A DNA stretch of 64,000 nucleotides from Ectocarpus siliculosus (Eukaryota > Sar > Phaeophyceae > Ectocarpales > Ectocarpaceae): NCBI GenBank assembly GCA_000310025.1, contig FN648655.1, positions 6,630 to 70,629 of the forward strand. The letters run 5' to 3'. Positions within the stretch are counted from its first letter, which is position 1, and the number at the start of each line of letters is the position of its first letter. This document shows, in pieces, positions 44,564 to 55,673 of this stretch. A model generated the notes under the pieces. That model did no database searches. It was not told the DNA's origin and worked only from the letters and a program-made list of their open reading frames with translations. Both the position numbers and the translations under genes were made by a program.

Positions 44564-46083
44564 TGAAAAATTTAGGTACATGTAGGTGATCTTGCGGCTG
44601 ATATTTTAGCGGTGTTAAAATTTGAATTGTGGAGCGCTTTGTACTTGAAACAACTGCTGTGTCCTGTACCCTGTACAAGTACAGTACCTATCATGCTTGT
44701 GGAAACTACTTGCGTGGATACTGCTCTGAACGATACGTAGTATCACCTCCGATCTGCTGTAGTGTTTTGAGTATTTGATTTTCTTTGATTTTAGTTTTTA
44801 CAATTTTCAAGGTATGAACCGACACTCACCTCCGCTGTGTCTCGGATCACGACTGGTTGACACTTGCCACTGATGGTCCGTTCGATTTGATTCTGTCGTC
44901 AGTCTGTGCATTCTGTGTGTGTATTTATTTGGCCTTAATCCGTTCATACGGCGGTATCTTTGCCACTTCTTTCTTGTTCGTACATCTGTTGCAAACAGAT
45001 CCTCATACATAGCGTGGATAGGGTAACTGCAGCGACTTGTGGCCTTCGTTTGGTGTCCCGGTTGTAAGATCCTATCATCTCCGGACTACTACTGCTGTAG
45101 GGATTAGGGACTCCCCCCCCGGCACCGTAGCCATGAATGCTGCGGCGTTGTGAGGGGCCCGCGGCGGTGATTGCCTTTCCTATGCCACTATATTGAAACC
45201 ACAGAGACATGTTGACGAGATTGTGCTGTACGTGCCGCACATGAAGACAGCAAGCAGTGGTGCCTACAACACCCTGGCGCTTGTCTCGCAACTATGCACC
45301 TCGCCCCAATTTAATCTTACACCTTTGTCTGCCTTTGGTGCGGGATTGCAGGAGTCCTGGAAATATGACCCGGTGGAGTAGGAGGTCATCCTACAGGTTG
45401 TCCTCGAGCGCTTGGGCGACAGGATTTATGTGAGTTCGGCTGTAGAGGGTACCTGGCGTCTACGCAGAACTTGCGCTATGTTCTTATGCACGCGTTGGTG
45501 AGTTTCTTTCAGGGTCGCTCTTTTGAGTTTCAACGATTGCCGTAGTCTAAGGATCGACGCAACGAAGATGAATAATGTTTTTCTTGCCTCGCTTCTCGCT
45601 CCACGATACCTTCTCTCCGACCTGTGCGGCTCCCGATTAAATAGACTCCCTCTGACGTATCGCCTGGGGCTAACGCCATCTCAGAAGCCGTTCCCGGATC
45701 GGTCTTCCGCACTGTTGGGGTGAATAGGTACATTTACATAGTTCCCGGATCTACTGTACTACATAAGGCACAAATGCAGCAACCGGCATTCTCACGCGGT
45801 ATGTTCGTTCGCTGTTGAGACCCAGGAGTTTGGCCCTGTTCATGCGAACACCAAATTGGTGTAGGAGTTGGCCGGGTATAACAGGGGTAGCAGCTCATTG
45901 AATGCCCTGTGCCCACTTGCAAGAACCCCAGTCGCGGACTCGGGGTGGCTCATCGCACTCGGTGCACGCTTTGCAGGCTCAGTGCAACGATAAGGTTTGA
46001 TCGTGTCTTTGAGCACAACCTTTATGCTATGTCTACGACACTCCCTTCCTTTCATTATTCTGGAAAACGTCCCGGGTCACCAT
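44564..46083. other. Unassigned stretch, possibly intronic
   Basis: CTACTGCTGTAG occurs at 45089-45100. No ORF with a recognisable domain is present. Confidence 0.35.
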
Positions 46084-46088
46084 TAGTA

Positions 46089-46440
46089 TGATCGATAATT
46101 CGGGTGGCTCGGTTCTTTGTGCTTGGAGCTCAAAGCGGGTGGCTCATGGCGGAGCGTGGATGGGTAGGAAACGTGTTGAAAACGTAACGAAAAGGATTGG
46201 AAAGTATTGTATTCATCGGGGGCGTGCCAGTGCTCGTCAAACCTTCACGGTATCTGGGCACGCCTTCACTCTTTGTCACTCAACGAATCTCTCTGAATCT
46301 CCACCAAATACCTCTCGCAACCAAGGAATATATGTAGAAAGTTCCTATCCCTCCGCATCTCATCACTGTTACTTTCGTACGTACGTACCGAACATCTCAA
46401 CCGTCATACTATGCTACGAGTACCCCCAATATATCTAATA
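46089..46440 (-). repeat. 3' LTR of the copia derivative
   Basis: It starts TGATCGATAATTCGGG and ends ATATATCTAATA in plus-strand reading, followed directly by GCCCCCCTACTCG (polypurine tract on the element strand). It includes CGTACGTACGTAC near 46378-46390. Confidence 0.9.
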
Positions 46441-47911
46441 GCCCCCCTACTCGTATGCATCGTCATGCTCCGAGAAAAACCAAATTCCTCTTTACCATCT
46501 CTCCAAAACAAACAAAAAAAAACTTTAACACAACAAACACTCCTCCAACCTTCACCAGACTCTCTCTTTTCTCTTGTCCAATCTCGTCTCTCTCTCTCTC
46601 TCTCCATCACAGAATACGAATTGACCCCAAAACACTTCCTTCACTGCAAGTTCATCACAAAGTCACGGTGCAATGCAAAAGACTCCTTGCTCACGATCAT
46701 ACCCGACAATCTACCAACTATAATCTACGTAGATCCATGCTCCATTATTCAACCATCAGCTACATTATTTCCTTCCGAAAGAACATCGTGCCCCCCTGAT
46801 CTGGGAGATCCACCACCTGCCTTTAGAAGGGTCGGAGTCAGAACCAAAGACCAAAAGAACAACAACATTCGAAATTCATCCAGTCGAAAACTCATGGAAA
46901 AACAATCCTCCAGCATCGCAAATTCCAAGACAAAAATCCAATCCAACACCAAAACCCAAACCCAAACCAATACCAAACAAATCCTTTCAAAACTCAAACT
47001 CCTACATTTGCCGGCCCATCAACCCCGGCGCTTTCATCCATTCCTCCTGCCACTGCTTCTTCCCCGCGGTAGCCACCCTCGCCTCTGCCGCGGGCACCCT
47101 TTTCTGCTGGCATTGCCGCGGCTCGGGCTTCATCAGGTGTCACGTATCCGTCTGGATGGGGTGTGTAGAGCTGTCTCTCCGGAGGGATTGACTCGACAGT
47201 GCAGGGGAGATTGCGCATTCGAAAGGGGAAGGCAAAGGCAAAATCAGTCACCCAAAGCGTCAATTCAGCACGTGGCACTGCTGGGGAGAATACCTTGCAA
47301 TACGCCCCCTGTTCTGCGCAGCAGTGATTGTTGTCTTTCGCATTCTATATGACATCATGGTTACCTATCAAATCGAATGCCAATCTGCGACTGAGGTTAA
47401 TTACTCCTCTTTCGCAAAAATGGCACAACGATTCTTGTGATTTGTCTGACAAGGTTAATTATTCCTCGGTCACGCAAACAACAATGTTGGACCCATGTTA
47501 GAGCTTATACAGCAGTGTTTCGGATCAACAACCCAACACATCTTCTTACTGGTGTACTACCACTGCGCTGCTTTCGTGCAGATAGTGTTCTGGTCCGAAA
47601 TGGAGATCATCTCTCTCGATGTAATCCTGTCGGTTACACAGGCCCCTGACCAAATTTCCAAGTGTGTCCCCTACAAATCCTACCGTTTGACATGCAACGA
47701 ACAGAACCCGCAACTCATGGTCGGTAGAGGGTACAAAGGTTCATGACGCCTTCGCATATCCCCGTATCAACGTAAAAGCAAAAACAATTGAATCGGAGAT
47801 CAATCTCTGGATTTTTGAAACATCCGGGACAAGGCATTTCCATAAAGTTCAAAAACTCAAGAAGGTATGCAGCAGCTTGGATAGGATTCGCTGTCAATCT
47901 CATCTAATCTT

Positions 47912-48208
47912 TCAGTTTTTGTGGGTGACTGGCAACCTTACGTGGCGTAGCAGCCATATAACCTCGCAGTTTTTGTGGGTGACTGGCAACCTTACGTGGC
48001 GTAGCAGCCATATAACCTCGCAGTTTTGTGGATGACTGGCAACCTTACGTGGCGTAGCAGCCATACAACCTCGCAGTTTTTGTGGGTGACTGGCAACCTT
48101 ACGTGGCGTAGCAGCCATATAACCTCGCAGTTTTGTGGATGACTGGCAACCTTACGTGGCGTAGCAGCCATACAACCTCGCAGTTTTTGTGGGTGACTGG
48201 CAACCTTA
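47912..48208. repeat. 53/54-bp tandem repeat, six units
   Basis: GACTGGCAACC occurs at about 47927, 47981, 48034, 48088, 48141 and 48195, spacings 54, 53, 54, 53, 54. Two unit types alternate: one has CAGTTTTTGTGGGTGACTGG, the other CAGTTTTGTGGATGACTGG. The order is A A B A B A, so it is a short higher-order array with a 107-bp dimer. It sits inside the copia derivative. Confidence 0.85.
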
Positions 48209-48740
48209 TTTAGAATAAAACGCCCTGGGAAGGGGTCTACTGCTACTGCTGTAGTCTACCTCGGAAATAACACGATTAAAGAAGACACGTACGTACGTAT
48301 GCAGAAGAAACGCAACTTGGTGTGCTGAAGGTACACACCCAAACGAAATCTACGAAGACCAACATGCACGCACACAGTAACCACTTCAGACGTAATACGA
48401 TCAACAGATCATCACGTGCCTGAGCGGATCTACGACCCTAGTAGACGCATGCTGATGGTGTTGCTGCTTGGCATCTCCAGTAGGTGACAGCAGCAGTCGT
48501 CACACCCAGCTGCAGCTCACAACTCCAGCTCGGGATCCCGTGTTTCATCCGAGCTGCTACTCGCTGGTTGACCAGTTCTTCGATCCTGGCGTCCTCCGCT
48601 GCTTGGCGGGCTTCCGCTGCTGGGCGGGATTCATCTTCGCGCCTGGTGGCCATCGTGACCCTGCTCTTGATCGCCGCAAAGCGATGCTCCTAAACCAAGC
48701 TCGACCGCGAATCTCGTAGACGACGTGTCATACGCTAGCG

Positions 48741-49092
48741 TGATCGATAATTCGGGTGGCTCGGTTCTTTGTGCTTGGAGCTCAAAGCGGGTGGCTCATG
48801 GCGGAGCGTGGATGGGTAGGAAACGTGTTGAAAACGTAACGAAAAGGATTGGAAAGTATTGTATTCATCGGGGGCGTGCCAGTGCTCGTCAAACCTTCAC
48901 GGTATCTGGGCACGCCTTCACTCTTTGTCACTCAACGAATCTCTCTGAATCTCCACCAAATACCTCTCGCAACCAAGGAATATATGTAGAAAGTTCCTAT
49001 CCCTCCGCATCTCATCACTGTTACTTTCGTACGTACGTACCGAACATCTCAACCGTCATACTATGCTACGAGTACCCCCAATATATCTAATA
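48741..49092 (-). repeat. 5' LTR of the copia derivative
   Basis: This is identical by eye to 46089-46440. TAGTA follows at 49093-49097. Confidence 0.9.
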
Positions 49093-49097
49093 TAGTA

Positions 49098-49575
49098 CGT
49101 TCTGTTGTCTGCACTTATCCAAGATCCGCGGACGCCTTCGGTGGTGACACGTAATCTGTACCAAAGGGCCGTATACCTTTCTATAAATTGATGAAACACG
49201 AAATATGAATGGTCTACAAACTTTATCTAAGGCGCGATTTATTACCCAAACGAGAAAACACTGGAACGGATACGATCGACCCCTATATCAAGAAGGGATG
49301 AAAGCAAACAAGGAAAGAGAGACACTGGAAGGAAACACTATGGAAGAGGGACAGGTGGGTTGTCCAGTCCTCCATGCAACATCTACAACAGGCACTGGGA
49401 TCCTCGTATATGCGGCGGAACTGTCGGCGGTAGCAGATTAACGTCCGCATTGGCACAATAATTCGCGTGACTCTATGTATGGTCTGACGACTTAATCCTA
49501 TGCTAACTTTTGCATTGTGTGCTCTGTTCCGTGCTGGAATCGCTTTGCCCGAACGTCATATCGTCACTGGGGAAG
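49098..49575. other. Unassigned stretch, possibly intronic
   Basis: Short plus-strand frames have no recognisable domain. This would be the 3' part of an intron if 43700-44563 and 49576-50709 are one gene. Confidence 0.35.
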
Positions 49576-50709
49576 GAGTTCAGTTGCGGTAAGGGCTACG
49601 GCTACGAACAGTGGTACTCTCGGGTCGCGCATCACGTCAAGATCGAGCTGGCCAAGAACAAGGGTTACATGAAGACCCACGGATCTCTTCTGGAAGAACG
49701 CTTCGGGAGGGCGGAGATGCAACACCTCAGGGGCTGGTTCGTCGCGCAGAAGGAGAATTACACGACAGCCATGAAGAAGAAAGGCACGGGCTCGGAAGGA
49801 GGCCGGATCCAGAGGTCTCCCAACAAAATCCAGCAGCTGAGGGCCCACATCTTCTCCGGCAACGCTGCTGCGAACAAGCGGAAGTTTATGTTGGAGGTCG
49901 TCTCTCTTAAGAACGGGAAGCGCCATAAGGTCGCGCATGCAGATGCCGGTGGTGCGGCTAGTGCCTCGGGTGGTGGCGCCAGCAGTGGTCAGGGTGGGGG
50001 AAAGGGGAAGGGGAAACGGCGTCAGAGTAATGGAGTTCGCGGCGGAGGTGACGACACGAGCGGGAAATCCCAAGCGCCCGGTGGCGACGACGCGACGGGG
50101 GAAGGCAGCGGCGGGGGAAAAAATAAAAGTCGTCGGAAGGCAGCGATGGTGGCGGCGGAGGAGGATGACCAAGAGGATCCCCCGATGGACGTAGGCGGAG
50201 ATGACTGGGCCCCCTCAGAATCGGAGGACGAAGAGGAACTGCGCAGCCGAGGGGGGGCTGGTGGGGAGGGCGGTATGTCTGACGGCGACTTGCAAGACGT
50301 GGCTGACGACAGCTCACCAGACGTGGTGGAAGTGAAGCGTAAGGGTCGCCGCAGAAAATCTGATAAGTTGGATCCTAAAAGTTTCCAGCTCACAGCAACG
50401 AAGGAGAGAGACGCACGTGACAAAGTGTTCACGTCCACCATGCTACAAGGTGTAGGAATGATCATCGGCGGGCATGGGCAGGACGGGTCAGGCGCCGCCG
50501 ATGGTGCCGGTGGTGCGTCTGGCGTGAATCGGGGGAAGATGGAGGCAGCGGAGAAATCAGTCTCTCTGCTCAGAAGCAGTTGGATGGACTCCATTGTGGC
50601 CGAGAAACACGGGTACGGCAGTCAGGCCGAAGTAAAAGGACATTACGATAAATACCAGGCAGCCGTTGCCCGGCAGCAGGCCTTGATCTCCGGAGTCAAC
50701 GACGGGTGA
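49576..50709 (+). CDS. Terminal exon of an unknown acidic/basic low-complexity protein
   Basis: The frame is open from 49510, but an acceptor just before GAG 49576 (GGGGAAG|GAGTTC) gives a natural exon start. It reads EFSCGKGYGYEQWYSRVAHH, then a helical basic segment (KIELAKNKGYMKTHGSLLEE, FVAQKENYTTAMKKK). A glycine/lysine-rich linker follows, then an acidic block (EEDDQEDPPMDVGGDDWAPS, SEDEEE), KRKGRRRKSDKL, and a helical C-terminus ending ALISGVNDG, stop at 50707-50709. The basic and acidic blocks suggest a nuclear, chromatin-associated protein, but no family is recognised. It may continue from the exon at 43700-44563. Confidence 0.5.
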   Translation, partial: EFSCGKGYGYEQWYSRVAHHVKIELAKNKGYMKTHGSLLEERFGRAEMQHLRGWFVAQKENYTTAMKKKGTGSEGGRIQRSPNKIQQLRAHIFSGNAAANKRKFMLEVVSLKNGKRHKVAHADAGGAASASGGGASSGQGGGKGKGKRRQSNGVRGGGDDTSGKSQAPGGDDATGEGSGGGKNKSRRKAAMVAAEEDDQEDPPMDVGGDDWAPSESEDEEELRSRGGAGGEGGMSDGDLQDVADDSSPDVVEVKRKGRRRKSDKLDPKSFQLTATKERDARDKVFTSTMLQGVGMIIGGHGQDGSGAADGAGGASGVNRGKMEAAEKSVSLLRSSWMDSIVAEKHGYGSQAEVKGHYDKYQAAVARQQALISGVNDG

Positions 50710-51224
50710 TGTCTGCCTGTCGTTGGTGTTGGTCTGACTATGTTGTGCTGCTTTCGCTTTCGCGTGCGAGGAAGCGTGGGTTGGTGGATGTATTCCTCGT
50801 GGAGAGCAAGGTTAGGGGATGGTGCCTGATTGTTTATGTGCCTTAATCAGTAGGGAAAGGCTTAGCAGTTGGAGTAGTAGCGATGGGAATGCTGTTGCGT
50901 TTTCTTTTAGACATTGGCGCCGATTGTAGGCGTGAAGGGTTAAGGTTCTTATCGGGCGGGGAGTCAACGGACGAAAAAAATTGGAGGAGGTTACGGTGTT
51001 CGCCATTGCCACGGGGGTTTAGAGTATGATGTTCGGGGGGGGTGCGGGCTTGTGTCAGTGTGTCAGCGAGAGCGTTGGCGAGAGGGCTGCTTACCTTGAG
51101 GGGAAGGTGCGCATGGTACTGTAGGTCGTTGGTCCGAGATTTATACTTTGCCCAAATAGTTTTTTTTCCTTGTCTTTTTTTTCGGTATCTAAGTAAGTGC
51201 GTGCCGTAGGACATGTAATACCTT
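50710..51224. other. 3' flank of the preceding gene
   Basis: No ORF with a recognisable domain is present. This could hold the 3' untranslated region of the plus-strand gene. Confidence 0.35.
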
Positions 51225-51500
51225 CGGTATTCTAGGGGGGGGGAGGAGCGGGGGGGGGGGGGGGCTGTGTTTTTTCCCGGCCCGTTTAAATAAGGGTTCC
51301 CCCCGGGGCGGCAAGACCTGCCNNNNNNNNNNNNNNNNNNNNNNNNNNNNNNNNNNNNNNNNNNNNNNNNNNNNNNNNNNNNNNNNNNNNNNNNNNNNNN
51401 NNNNNNNNNNNNNNNNNNNNNNGGGTGGAGGGGGGGGGGGGGGGGCGTAGGTTTAAGCGCAGGCCTGTTGAACTAAGGTTTCCTCCGTGAGCGGCAAGAC
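51225..51500. repeat. G-rich tandem repeat containing a 100-N assembly gap (51323-51422)
   Basis: The two sides of the gap carry the same unit: a long G run, then a GTTTAA-containing segment, AAGGTTTCC or AAGGGTTCC, and GCGGCAAGACGTGC or GCGGCAAGACCTGCC. Left copy 51254-51322, right copy 51428-51505. The gap therefore sits within a tandem array whose true copy number is unknown. Confidence 0.75.
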
Positions 51501-51505
51501 GTGCG

Positions 51506-52427
51506 CGGGTTAGTCTATATACTTCACTTTTTTTTTTTTTCGCGTGCACTGCTTTGTACTCTTCTTTTGCCTTTAGTAAACGAGGGCTGGGTTTTCGGAG
51601 GGTGTTTCACCTGTGACCATGCCCGGCGTTGGCGTACTTGTAGGATGTTTGGTTCGTGGATAATTATTTGTGACGGTTACTATAATAGTCGTTATATTTC
51701 TTCAGGTGCGGACTGCGATGCGTGCCCACGCTTTAGGGCTCGGGTTTCGAAGTTTCGGTTTGCGTCCAGGACACGAGACATCCTGGAGCTGAGTCCGTTG
51801 AGTTCGACTCAATGTTGCGATTCTACTAAAATAAAATATTTTCTTCGCTTTCCTCGCCGTTCACCTTATCATGACACTTATTACTGTGCGGCCTTCGGGG
51901 TGCCCCTCCTGCAACATAATACATCCACACGTTCTCCTGTCCCGTTGTGTCGACACTTCACATAGTAGGCTAGTGCTGCAGGGGTGCAAAACGTCATGAC
52001 ATAAGCCCCACCGTATGCATCGAGTAATTGACGCCCCCTCGGCCACTGGAGTCAAAAGGCTGTCATTTGTATTCCGATATTATTGGGTCTCCGTTACAAC
52101 GTTACAAGCCTACTTGATGCACACCCTAATTGTGCAAACATTCAACCGACTCTCAACGTTTCATGCTAAGGTAAAGTGGAAACACTACCCTAGTGCACGA
52201 CTAGCCCGTAGCTTGCCCATTCTACTCCATATCGCTATACGTCCTGTCCTCTAAATGCCCGACATCACGTAAACACATATGCCTAGACCAAAAATATGCC
52301 ATACAAAAAAATTGACACGCAGGCGGCCTTAGGGTTAGTCCCCGTCACCAGACTCTAGCCAGGGGAAACAAAAGGCAAAAACACACGGCTAGACATTACA
52401 GATTATATCCCCACGAGTCTCAGTGTA
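51506..52427. other. Non-coding stretch
   Basis: Nothing is recognised. If the Harbinger transposon has terminal inverted repeats, its left end should lie in 52.2-52.4 kb, but I could not identify it. Confidence 0.35.
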
Positions 52428-55400
52428 TCAACGCGCTGTGCCGTTGATCCTCCTGGCAAGCCTCTCGTCTTGTAAGCGTTGTTGGTCCATTCGCGAGCCT
52501 GGAGCTCCCCACTCCCTCCGCAGGAAATTGCGGCGGAGGTAGTCGACCTCCCTGGCCCTCTCAGAATCAACAGGGCCAGCACCTTGCGAGAGTGCGCGTC
52601 CAGTGCCGTTCCTCGTGGGGGCATTGTCGACTCCGTGATCGGCAGGTGATTCGCCTTCGCGCATGAAGATGAAGTTGTGAAGGATGACACACGCGTTAAC
52701 GATCGTCGGGCAGTGGTCGAGGTGGCAGTCCAAACCATCGAGAAGAGCACGGAACTTCTTCTTCAGGCGTCCGAAAGCATGCTCTACGCGGAAGCGCATG
52801 CTCGAATGCTTTTAGTTGAAAAACCGTTCCGCCCTGTTGCCGGGTATCCCGATTGGCGTGCGCATCCATGGAGATTCAGCGAATGCGGAGTCCCCCAGGA
52901 TGCACGCGCCGTTGGCAAACATCCGTCTGCTGTTGACTGGCTGGGCCTGGTCCTCCTGTACCATCTCGTAGAACGCGGTGTCCGTCAAGACCCCGCTGTC
53001 GGCGCACGCGCCCGGTGCTCCGGAGCAAAACCAGCGGAACATACCCTCGTTGTCCACGATTGCGAGCAGCGAAATGGAGTAGAAATGCTTGTAGTTGTAG
53101 TACGAGGTTTGGAGCGAGTCTGGTGGCGCCAGGATCTTGATGTGACTCCCGTCGATGGCTCCGATCACACCCCTACGTTTGGAAAAAAAGCGCAGGATTG
53201 TGGGACGAGGTGTGGGATGTACGAGCTTAGGGTTAGGGTGAGATAAATGAGGGTGTCCATCGATCTAAACCACCTGTTCATCTGTTGCATTCGATCAAGG
53301 CCTACAGCGGAGTATAGACGTGGTATTCGGCATGGTCCTCGTTGTGTCTTAGACAAGCTAGCCCGCGGATATGTTTCCCAATTACATGGCTCGTGGGTAC
53401 ATTGAGAGATGGGGATTATTCTCCAATGAGTGAGACGCAGGCATTCCGGGCGTACTCACCACCGATATCCAGCTATCGCACAGGTGATCGATACTACGCG
53501 GGTAGGTAGAAAATTGTAGCGTGAGCGCACTAGGTAGTCGGCATGATTTTTTGGAAGTTCATGGGTGTCTTCGGATGGTGCAGGTCGCAGAGCTCAGGAC
53601 GGGAGTACCCACATGTTGGCAATGTTGTACACTTAGGATAGAGCTTGAGCGAACTCCACGAGCCCAAAGTGTCCGTCCGTAAGGAGTGGTCGTTCGTGCA
53701 TACTGGAGTCGGCGATAGACACGTCCGTCCCCGTCTACCAATGCTGAAATCACACTTGTTCTACCTTGGGACTTGGAACTGTCAAAGTCTCGACAATAGG
53801 CGCGATCAAATCGAGAAAAATACGAATACAAACCCACCTGAGATGCTTCTCGAGTTCCCATCCTGCAGACATCTCCCGCTGCTCTCCCGGGCTAGGCCAC
53901 CAGACGCATCCATCGCGAAGATACTTGTCGACCCTTCTTGCCACCTCCAGGGTCACCTGAGATACCGTCCCCTCGGACAGGCCAAACTGAAGCGCCGTCT
54001 GCCTGACCGTGGAGTCTCCACCCAGCCTCCACAGGAATACGGCTACACGCTCGCACGGGTCGAACGGCGGTCCTCTACGACCCTTCCTGCACATGCCAGT
54101 GGTGCCGTAGAGCTTCTTCACAAGATCGGCGAAGGTCGTTTTCCTGTAGATGCAACGCAGGCGTGGGGTTGGGGGGTAGATTGAGGATGCTATTGTAGCC
54201 CTCTGACTTCGGGTCATGTCAAGGAATTCGAGAATCTGCATCCATGTGTGTTCCATGTGTGTTATTCAGGAAGCTCTCATGAATTTGAGTTGTCGCCGCA
54301 GCTTAACTTGATACCAACGAGCCAGACGCAATTCATGAAGTCAACAACAAATCAACTCCTCGCCCTACGAACAAGGTGTATTGCGACCGCAAAAATTGCC
54401 GGGATTCGAATGCCGCGAGGATCTCACCCTAGTAGTCGGGTCTAAGCGCTATGGCATCCGAGTGGGGGAGGGTGTACTCATTGTCGTGCATGCCGTAGTC
54501 GTTAAACCATTGTCCTCTCATCCCTACAAAGCAGGGGCGGAGCACGCCGGGTTCTCATCGGAACAAAAAATAATATTGCGAAGCGCGAAGCGCCGTGAGG
54601 TATTCGGCGAGTCGCATCAAGGGTGCGCTGCTTCCTGGTGAGGGTGTTCGGCATCTTGTGCTTACTTCCTTGCCTACTCATGACAGCTGCGTATGACTTG
54701 ATATCTTCTGGCGTGCTTTCATTTCCAGAGACAGTTGTAAGCACTGTGTAACTGCCTATCAAGTAGGGTGCTTGACCCATTTTACACTACGAGGTGCGTT
54801 TATCCCCCTTGTGCGGAGTGAGGGTTCTCCACCCCGCACAACATAATGTATCGACCACCATTCATGGTAACCGCAAAAAAATAAAAAAAGCAAAAAAAAA
54901 CGGTACCCTTAGTTGCCGAGCTCACCAAGTGATCGGCTTGTTGTACAACATCGCTGACAAGCGACGAAACCCCAACTCCGATGGCATACGCCGGGGGGGC
55001 GGCTTGTGTTTTCTACAAGTAGAATGCTGCCAAGCGATGAAAACCCAACCCCGATGGCAAACCGCCGGGGGGGGGGGGGCATCCATGGGGGGGGGGGCAA
55101 GTATTTTTTTCCCCTTTTGCTTTGCCCGAATTAGGCACGGCTTGCCCGCAACTTTACAGCTCGAGGCACGCTCCCAGGATATATGGGAGTGAGGAAACAG
55201 AAACAACAAACTAGGACCCCGACAATCCATCGTCGCTTAGCATCATGTGATTTGGGGTGTTCATTTGTTCCAGAGGACGGGGGACAGAGTGCCGACATGT
55301 GTGAATGGCAAATTTTACTCTGACATTATACAGGGCCGTTTACATAGGGTTACGGACAAAATACAAAATCGATGTCCACACACCTGCACCTAAAGGCTGT

Positions 55401-55673
55401 CCTAAACTGGGCGCTGCTGAGATGCCGCCCGCTTCTCTCCCACCAGCGATCGGCGTGTGGGACGGATCGTCCCGTCCGGGCGGTTCCATCCTGGAAGTCT
55501 GCTGCTTGGTTGTAGTCAGCGAGACGAAGAGCATCCAGGAGGGGGCTGTCATCATCCATTCCCAGGTACATCATCCCCGCCAGCAACATGAAGGCAGCGG
55601 CGTCTCGTCGGGCGGAGGAAATCTTGTTCGCGCCTGCATTGCGGCACACCCCGATCGTTGTAGACGCGAGCAC
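52428..55673 (-). pseudogene. PIF/Harbinger transposase, three exons, one in-frame stop
   Basis: Exon 1 ends at 55390 (TTTAG|GTGCAG) and reads MLLAGMMYLGMDDD then DRWWERSGRHLSSAQFRTAF; its true start is uncertain. Exon 2 is 54143-53838, acceptor CATCTACAG, donor CAG|GTGGGT. It has KTTFADLVKKLYG and a helix-turn-helix-like VRQTALQFGLSEGTVSQV. Exon 3 runs from 53172. Joined codons read WPSPGEQREMSAGWELEKHL then RGVIGAIDGSHI, as the family requires. The DDE site is visible: D in AIDGSH, D in ILGDSAF, and E in RVEHAFGRLK. Between the last two a TAA at 52812-52814 interrupts the frame, so this copy cannot make the whole enzyme unless the stop is read through. Family members cut and paste at three-base targets. 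Intron 1 (54144-55389) contains dispersed repeat B. Confidence 0.82.
54515..55060. repeat. Dispersed repeat B, copy 2, inside Harbinger intron 1
   Basis: This matches 34130-34650. Directly upstream (54471-54510) lies GTGTACTCATTGTCGTGCATG, whose partner in the 34-kb region is at 35091, about 0.45 kb beyond the other copy. The order of modules therefore differs between loci. At the 3' side AAGCGACGAAACCCCAACTCC and AAGCGATGAAAACCCAACCCC form a tandem pair (about 54960 and 55033), followed by G runs at 55068-55097. Confidence 0.75.

Larger units (their letters stand above)
46089..49092 (-). mobile_element. Internally deleted copia derivative, very young
   Basis: This 3,004-bp element has 352-bp LTRs that look identical (46089-46440 and 48741-49092) and target duplication TAGTA (46084-46088 and 49093-49097). 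Its LTR termini, polypurine tract side (46441 onward) and primer-binding side match the copia element at 24-33 kb. It keeps about 250 bases matching the end of RNase H and the 3' region, and the first part of gag (ELVNQRVAARM, about 48.5-48.65 kb). Most of gag and pol are absent. In their place are unrelated sequence and a 53/54-bp tandem repeat. It is best described as a non-autonomous (LARD-like) derivative that would need the proteins of a related full element. Confidence 0.9.

Noticed and set aside
47912-48208. CRISPR-like regularly spaced repeat
   Set aside because: The 53/54-bp units are contiguous with no variable spacers, and the context is a eukaryotic retroelement.
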